NCBI GenBank assembly: GCA_038496445.1
Contig: JALMLS010000062.1
Coordinates: 372,001 to 436,000 of the forward strand
Length of the DNA stretch: 64,000 bases
Reading direction: 5' to 3'
Source of the DNA: Trichosphaerium sp. ATCC 40318
Taxonomy: Eukaryota; Discosea; Flabellinia; Trichosidae
Made by a program: the position numbers and the translations under genes. The notes beneath the pieces are model-generated. The model was not told the origin of the DNA. It made no database searches and saw only the letters and a list, made by a program, of their open reading frames with translations. Shown piece by piece: positions 11,949 to 24,462 of this stretch (position 1 is its first letter; each line of letters begins with the position of its first letter).

Positions 11949-12869
11949 TCATTCTAACTTATCGAATAAAGGTGTTCCAAGCTTTCTCACTCTCCATCTT
12001 TCATATAAAGTATGCTTTGCGCTTTCTCTTGAGCATACCATTTTGTAATAGGTGTTCAAGTATGGATATTTTTCAATGGTAAATCCATGGTATACTAAAA
12101 AGCACAAAAGAGGGTGGAACGCGCAATCTGCCAGTGTGAATGTATCTCCAGCTACGAATGCTGATTCCTTTAGATAAACGTTCCAATACTTTTCTGCTTC
12201 TTCATGGATAGATTTACGACCCTCAATAATCTCTTGAATACGTGGTCTCCATACACTCTCATCTTTGAATAAAAGTTCGATTGGATCAATGCACATGCCA
12301 AAAGAATCGCTCTCAGCTTGTCTCATTAATACCTTCGCCGCTTTCTGATTGTCGATTGGTATTAAAGGTGTACTTGGATACCTCCTCTCAAGATAAAGCA
12401 TGATTGCTTGAGACTCGTATATAATGAGAGGCTTACCGCCTTGTGTAGTCTATTCAACAAGAAGTTAGCGTACCTTATCTCATAGTTTTTCTAGAACGCA
12501 CATCTGTGTCATCTATAAGTGTTGGTGTCAATCCGCGTGGGTTTAAGGCGAGGTATTCCTTCGATTTGGTATGTTTTGGGGTGCACATAATACGCATACG
12601 AATAGCCTTGTACCTTCAAGTTTGTTAGTAAGTACCGATAATTTTCACGTGCGTACTCCAGGTTTTTTTCGAACAGCACCATTCTCACACGCATTGAGGG
12701 AGTTGAACCTTCAACGTAGTACAATGTAAGGCCTAAGAATAATTAAATACTCAATAACTTTCGCGCAAAGAAGAAAGTGTATGGCTCTACAGACAGTTTT
12801 TTATGACGTACCCTTTGGCTTGTATTCTAAGCTTTCCATTGGACGAATTTTAGGTATTTCTAGACTCAT
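11949..12869 (-). CDS. Glutathione S-transferase-like protein
   Basis: Exon 1 (12869-12812) starts MSLEIPKIRPMESLEYKPKG and is followed by donor GTACGT. Exon 2 gives LTLYYVEGSTPSMRVRMVLF, the first strand and helix of a thioredoxin fold with Ser in the catalytic place. Then come NPRGLTPTLIDDTDV and PLIIYESQAIMLYLERRYP, which are the cis-Pro loop and the glutathione-binding ES motif. The last exon gives the helical domain with FVAGDTFTLADCAFHPLLCF, the conserved D of the N-capping box. Class unclear. A likely intron at about 12640-12545 removes the doubtful stretch between the two N-terminal blocks. Faces the theta-like gene across tRNA-Asn; the two are too different to be a recent tandem copy. 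Confidence 0.75.
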
Positions 12870-13156
12870 TGTTGTAGTTTCTTGTATCTGTGGATAATTG
12901 ATAACGACTTTTAGCAGCTGGGCCTTAATAAGTTTCAATGAATAGTTTACATACAAGATACGATAAACATTCTGACAAAATAGTCATTGAATTCCATTCT
13001 CCATGTAAAACGATAAGTCCAACGGCAGGTTACGTACCTCATGATACACGTAGTGTTGTATTGAGGCTCACGAAAACGATCATGTCTTTAGAACAGCAGA
13101 AAATTCATGGAAAAAGGAACACTGTAGACTGTCTGTTTGTACATAACTTGCTATAT

Positions 13157-13795
13157 TTATTTTGCCAACAAATGCGTTTTTACTGTTGCCACACGTTCCT
13201 CACGTAATCTGGCATTATCTTCCTTACGTTGTTCCCTTGCAACAGCACGTTCTTCTTTACGTATTTCCATCTGTTCTTTCCTTTGTTCTCTGCGTATTTC
13301 ACGGTTCTCTAAACGTGATTCTCGTTCATATCGGCTGAACAGTACATTAGCAGGTTACAATAAGATAGAGAGATAAGAACGTACGCCTCTTCTGCTCTTT
13401 GTTCACGTTCCATTCTTTCGTAGCGAGCTCTTTCTCTAAACTCGTCTTGACGTTCTTGTGCTCTATGGTGTGCTTCTTCTTCACGTTTTTCTTTCTCCAT
13501 TTTATCGTGTTGTTCTGGAAAAAATGTGTTAGTAATAGCAGTTTGGATCACAAGAAAAAGTTACTTTACATTTATTTCCACTAAAATCATAACAACAAAA
13601 GTTGCTCATATGCAACTGACGTACGTTTAGCACAAGCAAAAAGCTTCTTAAAGGCAGGTATCTAAAATCGCTGTGAGTTAAAAAACTGCTTCCAAACAAT
13701 GCAAAGAACGCAATAACAAAACTAATCCTTCGTACAAGGCAATGAAGTAGATGAAGGACCATGTTGATGTGTTGTGAGTTCAATTTAATGTACAA
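13157..13795 (-). CDS. Arg/Glu-rich coiled-coil protein
   Basis: Two exons read as continuous charged helix: one with MEKEKREEEAHHRAQERQDE and a C-terminal one with ENREIRREQRKEQMEIRKEE, ending HLLAK and TAA at 13157. An intron of about 60 nt with donor GTACGT separates them. Further upstream an exon may give a hydrophobic segment (RRISFVIAFFALFGSSFL), so the protein could be membrane-anchored, but the joint and the start are not certain. No family can be named from a composition this biased. Confidence 0.5.
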
Positions 13796-13799
13796 AAAT

Positions 13800-15144
13800 G
13801 GTGATTTTTATCTAAAAAAAAAACAACGTTATTTGCCTACCAAAATCACCTTCCCAGAAATTAAGGACTAGGAATTGAAAGTAGCATAAATACCTCTCTG
13901 AAGAGACCTAAAGAGTTTTGGAACGTAGCATTTCTTGGATTAGTTTTCCTAAATCCTTAGGAATTTCTTTAAGCACGCTACAATGATAGCCTTTATGATT
14001 CTACGTACATTTGCCTATTTTAAACGTGTTTACAAAAAACGGAAGTTGTAATCTTAATGTGAACTTTCCTTCAATGCAGAATCTTCTTATTTGTATATTA
14101 TCGCTGTTGTTTGTGCTTTAGGCAACACATAGAAACTCTAGGAAGTATTGGAGTCTATTTGACACAAGACGCAAGAAGACTCGGACATTTGCTTATTGCG
14201 TTTGCAATGCCTTTACGAAATGTAACGCCACATACTAACATAAAGATAGTGCTCCATAAAATGGCATATACAATGCTATGTATAACAAGTTCATGCACCA
14301 ACGACTGAGTCATATTTACACAGCTAGTATTGCACAGCAAGGTTTGCCACCTAATGGGATAATTGTTGGTACTATCTACGAGCTATACACTCGATGTATA
14401 TCTGTACACGCACGTTTATTTGAAGATTTATTGTAGCGATTGTAGACCAACTGGTAGAGTACACAATGTTGAAAGTTGATACTCTTTTGTGCAATGATTC
14501 GTCGAGACAAACCAAGCATTAGATGACTACAATTAGATAATAAGAAGTGCCAAGTATAGTACCTCCAACGACGTTACCTCCCACAACGCTTTCTAGCTTA
14601 GTGATATATCTTGTGTACCTGTAGTCTTGAAACAGATGTACACAAAACTAAATAAATACCCAACGTACTCCATTTAGTTACCCTACTAACTATTAAAGTT
14701 GTACATCCATAAACAACATGAATGTGATTTAAAACACGCGCTTGTGGTAGTGATACCTGCAGTTCGGGTGTTCAGACGCTAAGCTCAAATTGGTTTTACA
14801 CTGTTGACAGAGTGAATTGCTAAAATATAAGGCTGTTGAAATAGAGAACTTCAGATTAGCTAACGTGGTTGGTTGCACCAAAGTATTCGCACGTACCTTT
14901 TTGGACGAGCCTATTTGTCGTAATAGAAGTACTGTAAATATTCAGAATGTCACGTGCTAAGTAATCAAGTAAGATTACGGGTGCGTTTAAGTGACGAACA
15001 CACTTAAAACCGTGCTCTAGACAAAGAAAACGATTATGCTGGCTGTTAAACCCGCAATTGGTAATAGTTCGCGTTTAGTACGTGTTTTATGTTACTTAGC
15101 AGCCATTAAACAGTTTACAGGCAAATAAAGTGTCTTACTCTACC
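13800..15144. other. Long intergenic stretch
   Basis: Short open frames occur on both strands (for example 14111-14340), but they overlap each other, lack domain signals and have no flanking splice pattern. I see no RNA gene. It may hold regulatory sequence for the repeat protein that starts at 15145. Confidence 0.35.
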
Positions 15145-17132
15145 ATGACGAAAACTGCAGGCGTCAGAAACTCTGTGCCAATAAGTAAAGCGGCAAAAAT
15201 TGAATTTCAAACCGTAATAGCTCCAAAACTATGTGTTGCTACGCTAGATGATTGTTACAATATTACGAACGACGAAATCGCATGTATTGGCTCATTTGTA
15301 AAGTACGTCGCTTATTAAACTAATCACTGCCTCGTTTCGCATACTCTTACCTTCTGCAATACAACTCAAAGACTTTTTAACCGTTTTATTAAGCAAGTCA
15401 GTATTTTCAATTGTCAGAGTTGTATACCCACACTACAAGTGGTTACCTTGGAAGTTTGCAGACAAAGTGTACGCTTAAAACAATGAGAAAGCGTGTCCAA
15501 CCGATCGGTTTTTTTCTTAACGCACTGATTCGCTGCTTATCATCTGCTCTAGGGTTTGTAGTCCTGGGTACTGGGATGATATGGAGAACCAACTTGATAT
15601 CATGGAAGATACAGCAGAGAGCCTAGGCATAAAGGACTTGGAGGGATGGTATTCTATAAAACATGCTGAGGTAAACTAGCAGTTACAGTTTTTTTGCTTG
15701 ATATTTCCTTTTTTGGCTTTTTAATTGCTAAACACGTGTTATTGTAGGTTAGAGAATATTTAGCAGGGATGCTAGTTATAATGTACGTACATTCGTTTCG
15801 ATGTTTTGAATTAGAATTGGAGCCAAATGCGTAGTTAGTTCAATCGAAAAATAAAAAGAAAAGATAACTAGTGACATAACTTTGTCTACCAATTATATTA
15901 CTACTTGTTAAAACTTGTGTAGGTATGGCGATTGTTTGGCAAATGGACTCAAAAGTATTTATCCTAAACATAACTGGATTCCATGGAAGTTTTTGTACGT
16001 TAAAGAAACAATTTCAACGCTTATTTTTTTATTTTTTTTTGTAATTGTTTAATTTAGAAGTGCACCAAGAGGTTATTGGAATGATTTGAACAATCAAAGA
16101 AACAAAATTAATTATGTCGCTCAACTACTAGACGTTAAAGATTTGAGTGAGTGGTACACAGTTACTAATGCTGATATGGGAAATTCCGATTTGAGGAGCT
16201 TTGTCCAAATGTACGTTCAACAATATAGTCAACTTCACCTTTTTTGTTTAGATCAACGCTGATTATTTGTTCATTTAGGAACGATGGTTCTCCATATGCA
16301 ATGTTGAAAAGTGTGTACCCAGATTATGAATGGGACCCTTGGCGGTTCACGTACACGTGATTTTTTTAAGTCATTGAAATAACTTACTCATTTGATTTAG
16401 GTGTTCTCCTATGAATTATTGGGAAGACAAGAATATACACTATCTTCATGTTAATAAGCTTGCTGAAAAATTTGGCATACATACTCTAGAAGGATTCCAT
16501 CACGTTGCATATTCTGATGTAATAAGAGAAGAAGGGTTGTCAAGTATTTTAAAGAGGTAAGCTGTTCATTACGAGGAAAAAAAAACTAAGTACAAAAAAG
16601 GTACAATAGCTCTTTAGTCGGTGCACTTTCTGGACTATTCCCAAAGTATGATTGGTCTTCTAGATCCACACATATGTACGATTAATATACAGATACCTGT
16701 TCTGTTTCTTATGTTTGTTTTAAGGAACTTAAGACCACGTCATTGGAAACAAGAAAGAAATATTGTGGACTTTTTAAAAAGCAAGTTTTATAAGCGGTTA
16801 TAAAGTTGTTACTAACTTTTCTGCCTTTCAGGCGCAAAGAAGGCTCTTTACATCACACGGCCTGAACAATGGTATGATGTATCTTCAGGAAAGCTTGCTT
16901 TCGCAGGTGGATCTGGTCTAGTTATTTATAATTGGTATCTTCACTTGAAGACAATATATCCGAAATTTAGATGGGAATTTGATAACTTCAAGAAACCTAA
17001 ACGGTCCACTCAATCGTAAGTTATCAAACTTACGTTTTTTTTACGTATCTTTGAGATTTGTAAGTAATTTTTTTTGTCATTAGGATGCTATCAGGTGCTC
17101 TTCAAAGCCTTTTTGTGGATTGCTGTGCTTAA
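15145..17132 (+). CDS. Protein of five tandem W/Y-rich repeats
   Basis: Nine or so exons join into one protein. Each repeat has the plan (Y/H)W-x3-(N/E)-x11-L-x-I/V-x3-E-x-WY-x-V, a variable linker of about 20 residues, then (L/A)LK-x-(I/V)YP-x3-W-x-PW-(K/R)F. Examples are NITNDEIACIGSFVK joined to VVYPHYKWLPWKF (first, partial), YWDDMENQLDIMEDTAESLG with KSIYPKHNWIPWKF, YWNDLNNQRNKINYVAQLL with SVYPDYEWDPWRF, YWEDKNIHYLHVNKLAEKFG with GLFPKYDW, and HWKQERNIVDFLKS with KTIYPKFRWEF. The last exon ends SLFVDCCA and TAA at 17130-17132. The repeat boundary often coincides with an intron, as if exons were multiplied. I connect the pattern with uncharacterised eukaryotic proteins but can name no function. 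Confidence 0.7.
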
Positions 17133-17529
17133 AAATCTGTTCAAAAGCAACAATTTAATAAGAAAAAGCACAGCTAAGTGAACATGTGATGAATCCTGAC
17201 GAGATACATTCTACTATTACCACTGCAACGAAAAGCTGTACCTACGTATTCGTGTAATGATTCTACACGACCATGAAGAACCTCAATACGCAACAAACAA
17301 TTTGGTTGTTTTCTGTGCTCGTAGGTGTTATCTAGCTACGATGCCCATAAGGTACCCTTATTTGCTGTACTTTATTTACTCAAAATACGTAGGTGTTCAA
17401 CAGAAACAGAGTAACAATTACATACATTAGTGCACCTTGTCATGTAATTGTATAATATTGATGACGATTTTTAAGCGCAGAACCTTTGTAATTGCAACAG
17501 CGTTCTCTGACTATTTCAATAAAGTGAAT
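17133..17529. other. Intergenic
   Basis: No gene seen between the repeat protein and the duplication scar. Confidence 0.35.
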
Positions 17530-17530
17530 G

Positions 17531-17720
17531 CATAAATAGCCTCAAGTCAAGCAAGGGTACATGTTGCGTCATTTAAGGAAATGATGAAAGCGAGATGACT
17601 GAGTATTCAGGTTAACATTGTAGCCACAAGAAATAACTAAATTGAGAGCACTTGTTAAAAGTTTCAACCTTACCACAAGAACTGATGAACTGATTGTAAT
17701 TAATTAATTGTTTCCACGTA
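17531..17720 (+). repeat. Deletion scar of a third large membrane-protein gene
   Basis: Two short blocks sit side by side. Bases 17531-17572 match the reverse of about 35935-35975, which lies upstream of the membrane-protein gene at 31.1-35.5 kb. Bases 17577-17623 are identical over 47 nt to the reverse of 31105-31151, which encode that gene's last residues (GNDESEMTEYSG and stop) and 3' flank; similarity continues to about 17715. Order and orientation are those of the intact gene, so the simplest reading is a plus-strand copy from which everything between the upstream flank and the last 12 codons was deleted. Confidence 0.7.
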
Positions 17721-17944
17721 ACTTGAGTTTTTAGCAAACCTATTTTCACTGTATGCTCCTTGTATTGCAAAAAAAAAAGTGGAATTCCTTTATCACGTAA
17801 GGTTTGGTTGATACACGGAGACTTGAAGACACTGATTTGAAGAAACAAGTAAATGACACTGCGCATATTTGAGCCATGTGAGAAGGAAAAAGGAGAAAAA
17901 AAGACAAACCAAATTATCGATGCTATTTTTTTTTCGGCAAAGCA

Positions 17945-18158
17945 TTGCGCCTTTATGAACCTCCATCTTCAAGGATTGTTCAGTGCAATGATTCAGCTGA
18001 ACTCCAACCGAACCGAAGTTCTTCCTACAGTCCTTCTCTTTTGAGCTGGGATTCATATAAACAACCTTGTTCGGATTTCGTGAGCTGAACATATTTGGCA
18101 AAGAAAATCACAATACTGCTTCAAAACCTTCTACACAACTCCTCCGTTAGATTACTCC
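17945..18158 (+). repeat. Duplicated 5' flank of ubiquitin-like gene (copy A)
   Basis: The segment up to the ATG at 18159 matches, at roughly 75 percent by eye, the reverse of 36620-36835, the flank of the intact ubiquitin-like gene. Perfect cores include TCTTCAAGGATTGTTCA and ATGATTCAGCTGAACTCCAA. Similarity runs through the start codon into exon 1, so promoter and gene were copied together. Confidence 0.75.
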
Positions 18159-18285
18159 ATGAAGATTTCAATTACGACACGTACCGGAAGTACATTAGAA
18201 TTGGATGTAACAATGACTACAACAGTATTAGAAATAAAAGAAATGCTCACCAACAACAAGGCATGTCGTTCCACAAACAAGTAAG
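18159..18285 (+). pseudogene. Ubiquitin-like gene fragment, exon 1 only
   Basis: The reading frame starts MKISITTRTGSTLELDVTMT and continues TTVLEIKEML, matching residue for residue most of the first exon of the intact gene at 36619 (MKISIRTPTGTTFSLDVTMT). After that the two differ: the place of the intact gene's donor (ATAGGTAC) reads AAGGCATGT here, so the GT is missing, and no second exon with the ubiquitin-fold C-terminal half follows. It is therefore a truncated copy. Any transcript would make at most the first beta hairpin and helix of the fold. Confidence 0.65.
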
Positions 18286-18308
18286 TTATGCTAATTACTT
18301 GCATGTAG

Positions 18309-18695
18309 ATGATCTGCCATACTTTGGACCAACACGTTGAACCTGCGTCTCTACTAAACCTCCCTGTTGAGATACAACAATATATCAGTCATTTAGACTT
18401 TGAGGTGTATTACTACTGGCCTTTGCTATCAATATACACGGCAACAACAACGAGGTTTGATGATGAATTGGAAAAACATGGCAAGTGGTGGGGTCGCAGA
18501 GTAATGTAGGGTGGTTTTGGTTTTGGTGGGGGTTTAACCAACAGAAACCGAACAGTCACAGAGAAACAAAGTACTTTTGTACACGGCAAAACCGAAGGAG
18601 AGCACATAGAGCTTCGTAATGGTAAACTGATTAGGAAGTGCAATTTTGTAAATGGCAAGAATGAAGTGGAGATCGACAACGGAAGTATTGCATGA
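18309..18695 (+). pseudogene. F-box-like plus MORN-like frame interrupted by TAG
   Basis: The first part reads ASLLNLPVEIQQYISHLDFE, an F-box-like helix set (LPVEI), and continues to GKWWGRRVM. A TAG at 18507-18509 interrupts, but the same frame then stays open for 61 codons with a glycine-rich and repeat-like sequence (FVHGKTEGEHIELRNGKLIR, then FVNGKNEVEIDNG) that resembles MORN-type beta repeats, ending TGA at 18693. Splicing around the TAG with the nearest GT and AG shifts the frame. It could be a single nonsense mutation, a sequencing error or two separate pieces. It directly follows the broken ubiquitin-like exon. Confidence 0.45.
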
Positions 18696-18872
18696 ATTGT
18701 AATTGCATGTGATTCCAAATTTCGGAAAGTTGGATCAGTGCTGTTGTTGGCAAATAATGCTTCTGAACTGATAATTAAGCCACTTAAAATAACTTATAAA
18801 ACTCATAAACATTCGAATTTTCTTGACACAAGCTGTCTGTAAACAAAACAAACCTTAGGTTTATTGTCTTTA

Positions 18873-21800
18873 TCAATTTTTTTTTACACTACTAGTATCG
18901 TTTTCTGGCGAAGGCATAGGTTTATAATCAGTGACCTCGCTTTCATTAATATCTTCCTTTTCTGGCATATTGCCATACTGAACTGGTTCACTTTCATCAA
19001 ATTCTTGATAGCGTTCAGATGCACTCACATCTTCACCAGCAATAGCTAATCCAGCTGTAGCTATCTCAGCTTCTGCTCCTGCTACCCTTGGAGGTGATTT
19101 TCCAGCAATACTGTCAACGATTGATCCTACTCTGTACTTGACTCCGAAAGGACAAATTGAATTTCGTAGTTGAGGAACAAGAACAATGATGAGGAGAACG
19201 AGTAAAAAAAATCCAATGGTTACACCAAATCCAATACCATATAGTTTCGCATCTGAATTAGGTGCTACAAAAACAGATGTATCCGTGCAAGGTGCAAATA
19301 GTCGGACTGCTGATGAACCTAATTGTTTGTAAGTGGAGGAACATTTGTTTGAATGTTTCGAGTTAAAGGAAAAGAAATTATAATGTGGGACGTGCCAGGT
19401 GAATCACAACGACTTATTGAACGTGATTGTGAAGATGTAATGTCCACAATGATGTTGTCAATATCTACAGTACATTCTTTGTGAAATAAGAATAAATCTA
19501 CATGCTCAGTGAAATTAGCATCTGGTACTGCTCTGATGGTTGTATTTGCAAAAGAAGGGCATCCTTCAATTATAATCTGGGTGTCACTATCTATTAGAAT
19601 TTCCACGCCTCGTTTGAAATCAACATCTCCTTGTAGGCGTGTTAGCATTAGAATCAAGTGGTTTCAGATAAAAGATATTTCATAGTACCTTGAAAGCCAA
19701 TCACAACTGATACAACGTCAAGAACAACATCTTCAAAGTTACAATCTTTTGTACAATTATCTCGTACAACAGATACACATTTATTTCCCTCCGGCCAATT
19801 GACAACAGCGCAATATCTTTTTGTTGATTAGTGAGCTGTAGTACTTTTAAAAGAAAAAAATAGGTAAAAAATATACCTCACTCCATTTACTGGATAAGCC
19901 ACGTTTCGTTCATCAAGACCATCGATACTAAAGTGTGATTGAGTAAATTTACAGTTATGCGTGGTGCATACACTTCAAATCTGCCTGTACTGCCCTTCTC
20001 TGAAGAGACTAACTCGATTTGGTTTGATGAAATGTTTGATTGCCGAGTAACACTCAAACTACCACCAAGTGACATTTTACCTGACACTTTCAACTCATCA
20101 ATGGCTACCAATAATGTTAAATCAAAGAATATCACATGTGTAAGTAGTTCATACCAGTTTCATTGGCGTCTAATTGCAAGTTTCCTGTTTGGATGTAATC
20201 ACCAATGATATTCAAACTGTGAGTACCACCAAGCTCAGGATGGCCAATATTTATTGAGCCGTGATTGGCTACAGTACCGTAAATAGTGCCATAGCCGTCA
20301 AGTGAACCATTCAATTGTAGCATGTTTGTGTTTAATGCAGCATTATCATAGAAAATATGCGCAGAACTCTCCTTTAACGATACAGATAAGTAAAAAGATA
20401 AAGCGGTAAACAGAGCCATATCACGTACAATTGTAACATTACCCATCTCGACGATACTTTTTTCCTCGAAAATACAAAAATCTTTCAACACAACATGAAG
20501 TCCTTTGAATTGGTACTCAACAGCACTCTCGAAAAAAAAAGGAGTTGTAAAGATAAGTCTAAAACAATGTTACTCATGCAAACTACTTGTTATTTAACTT
20601 ACCTCGATCCAGGAGCGCCATCAATGCTAAGTTTAGATGCATCTTGAGGAAGGATAAAAGACTCGATGGAGAAACTACCAACAAGCTCTTTTTTGAATTC
20701 TGACTCGGAAAGGATTATATCAGGTAGAATAACAATACCGTTGTTAGAAACAATACGTCCATAAGACCAAAACAAATCGTTTGTAGTTAAATTATAATTG
20801 TCACCAACGAACTCAAGAGTACCACCAAGGAGATTTATGTTGATTGCATTAATATACTTGTAACAGAAGTTAGCAATTGGAACGGGAAAGAAATCAAGAA
20901 AAAAGCAAGAATTTGTTTTTGTACAGAATTGTTGGTTATAACCAGTTTCCCTCCATTGTGGACAGTAATACTATCGGCTAGAAATAAAAAGTTATAAATC
21001 ACATGTTAAAAATACCAAGGGCATACTTTGTAGCTCAGCGTTAACAACTAAGGAGCCAGAACGAATATTGATATCGGACAAAGAAAAAAAACCAGAACCA
21101 AGTTCAAATTCTCCACCATTATCGATGTCGATTGTAAAATGTTGGGAGAATATGGAAGAATAAGATGGGTAACCACGTGTGGCGTGTTCAATAATTTGGG
21201 TTGAATATATTGCGCCAGGTTGCAAAACTTTGATCGTTTTAGCCTCTATACTGCCCATACTAGGAGAAAATATCAGAGAGGAAAAAAAAGAGCGAAAAAA
21301 ACAGGAAAGTGATGTAGTAAAATGACTGGCGACGTTATTTACCTATAATTTAAGCGTCCTCCATTAAAATCTAATTGATCCATTTCCATACCACCTTCGA
21401 TCTTTATTGCACCAGAAAGAGTTACATGTGACCCAGAATACCATTTCGAGAATTCAATAGAACTATCGTCCATTTCAAGATTTGTTATATTAGCGTGGTA
21501 AATCACTTGAACAGTTACATTAGAGAGCCTCACACTATGGACTGATCTTGATCCATCATGAACTTTAAGCCTAAAATCACCTTTTCAAAATGTTAGATTA
21601 AAGCTATAGAGTAGGCCAAATGAAAGTAAAAGGTAAACGAAAGAAAAAAAAATCCTCAAAAACAAACATCACAAACCGTTGTAAAAGTAAAAGTAGCCTT
21701 CTTCGCCAGTGATGTGTTGTAAGTAAGTATCAAATGACCATGTCATGGCAGAGGTATTGTATAGTCCAGTAAATTCTCCATTGACTTCACCTAATAGAAC

Positions 21801-23787
21801 ATAAGGGACAAGCACACGAAGCTGGATATAGCTTTTTCTGAACATGCAAAATACTTTGGGGATCAAGTACTTGATCGTTTTGGAACAAGACTATTTGTAC
21901 CTCAAACATGCTTTAAAACGTACCAAAAAGTTCTACGTATTGAACAGTGTCGCCTTTATGGAAAATAGTACCATCAGCATTGCCTCTACCAATCCTAATA
22001 AACGGAACCTGAAAAAAGATTAGAAAAGTACATTTAAAAAATCCAAAGTGCGGAAATGTACTAACCAAGAAAAAGTCAAAGTAAGGGAGTCCATATGATA
22101 CGTCAATGTTGAATGCATCAAGTTTGTTTATCTTGAATTTTCTAGTAACACTGTCTTCACTAAGGAGTTTTTCTATGCTCATACTAACACCTCCAAGACC
22201 TGTTCTTGCAACTATAAATATTGAATTTTCGTTAAGGTCGTTCCACATCTTTTTGATTTCCCAGTGTGTATCCATAGCTTCGTTTACGTTGACAAGAGTT
22301 TGTACATCAGATAATTCTGTGTCATTATTTTTTATCTCAAATAACTCAGTGTACATGTATGACCCTTGTGGCTTTATAAGCAAATTTACACTTTTGTTAG
22401 AAACTCCATGAAGTGCCACGTGTGATACCTGTAATATTTTAAACGTGAGAAGTAATAGAAAACGAACTGATGCATTGACAACATCAAAACGTTTCAAAAC
22501 AAAAAACTTTTTTCTGCGCTGGTCTTACAGGAATCACGTGATAATATGTTATTATTTTTGTTCAAATTTTTATAAAGTATAATTAGTGTTGTACGTATAA
22601 TTTTTACTCATGCAGAAGTGAAGCACTTGCGATGAATTGCATACCGTGGGAGAAAACTTTTTACAGAAATTCAAAAACACAAAAAAATATTGTGCTATTG
22701 TGCTCCATTAAAAACAAATAAAAGAAAAGGGACGTACTTCGATAGGAAATGTAGAAATGCTTGGCTTGTACTCAAAGTATCCGGAAACAACTTCAATTGA
22801 GTCACTAATTGTACTATTAAAACTGTGGTACGAAACAAAAATAGCGTACAGAGAAACCAGTCCTAGATCTGATCTAGCATCAAAAAATATCTTTGATGAT
22901 GAATTTGATTCAGCCGAGTCAACTTTAAGCCTTATGGTACCAGCCAGACTTGCTGAATTGAAGTCACCAATCTTGAGACCTTTGCAATCATCCTTAAATA
23001 CCTTCAAAGGAAATTATTAGTTTACACTCAATCTATTTGCACTACTAACCAGAGTTACGTTGGCGTAGACAACGACAGAGCCCCATATATGATAGCTACA
23101 ATACTATTAGAATTAATGAAAGTAATCGTGTTTACTCTATATCTGTTCCGGTAAATTGTCTCGGATCTAAACGCTTGTAAGACAATACAAAATTGTAATT
23201 AACCTCACCTTGTTCTAAAAGAAGTTGTAAAGGTTTGTTAATTTGAAGTACGTCTCCAATAATAACGTTATGAGTAAGTGATTGAGGAAACACACGTGGT
23301 ATAGATCTAGCGGTACTACAAAGAACATGGTAAGTAAAGGTGTTCACTGAACAATAAAAAACTCATATGAACGCTCCAAGCTTCTAGCTGTCGCTACCAC
23401 TACATGTCCTTTGTCTATGAGTAAAATTTTACAAAGTGTTAATATTTTTTCGTCTAAATTTGACTGTTTAGATAACCAAGGCGCTAGTTGCCGCGTGGTT
23501 TATCGTATAGCTTATTGAAAAAACTCTAGTTTAATTAAAAAGTTTTTATTCCATGTACCTTGATGTAGGTGTAGAGCTCCAAGCGCCGAAGTCTGTTACA
23601 TCTTTTGGACCCGTCAAACTGTTATTACCGATCCAAGTAAACTCGAAATCACTTGGTATAGTTGGTGGCGGTGCTACAACCAACGTACATACTAATACAT
23701 GTCGTTATTTGCAAGTTTTAATTAAAACCACGGAGAATTCTTACAAAAACCCAAAATTAAGCACGTGATATGAACAGGTACGCGCAT
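18873..23787 (-). CDS. Large type I membrane protein, beta-helix-like ectodomain (copy A)
   Basis: Starts with a signal peptide (MRVPVHITCLILGFL, exon end GT, then LVVAPPPTIP). Next is a domain with FEFTWIGNNSLTGPKDVTD. A long ectodomain of many short exons follows, rich in beta strands and N-glycosylation sites; a clear unit is THSLNIIGDYIQTGNLQLDA, like the repeats of autotransporter and other parallel beta-helix proteins. Near the end come Cys-containing segments (FKRGVEILIDSDTQIIIEGC). A membrane helix (YGIGFGVTIGFFLLVLLIIV) and an acidic cytoplasmic tail with the repeated motif MPEKEDINESEVTDY end at TGA 18873-18875. At least 15 introns. Paralogue of the gene at 31116-35497. Adhesion or recognition is inferred from architecture only. 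Confidence 0.75.
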
Positions 23788-23902
23788 GCAGTTATTCCAG
23801 TCCTTTACCATTTTAATATTTATTCGCGTACTAAAAGCGTTACTAATAGGAACTGTTCAGCTCGTAATCGGACCATCCAACTGTTAGTACTTGTATTGTA
23901 AT

Positions 23903-24413
23903 CTAACCGAACTTAAGTAACATGAAATTAATCCCATCAAAAGTTGCGCTAGTGTTCGAAGGTAGTTTAAATCCAAAATAACTACGACTCGTACTCCTTG
24001 TAAGTATTAAATCATTGACGTAATGTATTTGCTTGTATTTGACCTGAAATATCACTTTTTGTGATAGCCCGATTTTTCGAGACGGTTTGTGAACATAGGT
24101 AGCCTTTTGCAACTCTGCAAGCTACACCATTAGTGTATCCTTATGGAGTATTTTACGTGAGCATAAGTACAGAAAGTTAGGTGTGTACTACAAATCGGGA
24201 GTGGCCTTTTAAAAAGTAGGCTTCAGGTATATGGTAGATCAAAGTATCTATAATTTGGTACGACTGCGAATATTGTGGTAATGAGTAAAGCCAACAAAGT
24301 GGTATAGCATTGAAGGCGTGCCATTTTTTTTTTGCTTCAGGTAGAGTAGACATAAATGCGGTTTGCTCGTTATAAAAATACACGCAAATCACACGTGCGA
24401 TAAAAAAGCACAA
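23903..24413 (-). CDS. Possible small unknown protein
   Basis: Two open stretches join in phase if an intron from GTAGTA to CAGAG is removed: MSTLPEAKKKWHAFNAIPLC onward to GHSRF, and LQKATYVHKPSRKIGLSQKV onward to TFDGINFMLLKFG and stop, about 120 residues. No family recognised. It lies divergently from the small plus-strand gene at 24463. The donor is not the GTACGT type common here, so the model is weak. Confidence 0.35.
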
Positions 24414-24462
24414 GTGAATCGATACTGCGACTACTCTTCAGTCTAAAATAACTTAGCCTCTA

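Noticed and set aside
18507-18509. TAG as a sense codon
   Set aside because: Several well-supported genes end in TAG (846, 5994, 61472), so the code looks standard.
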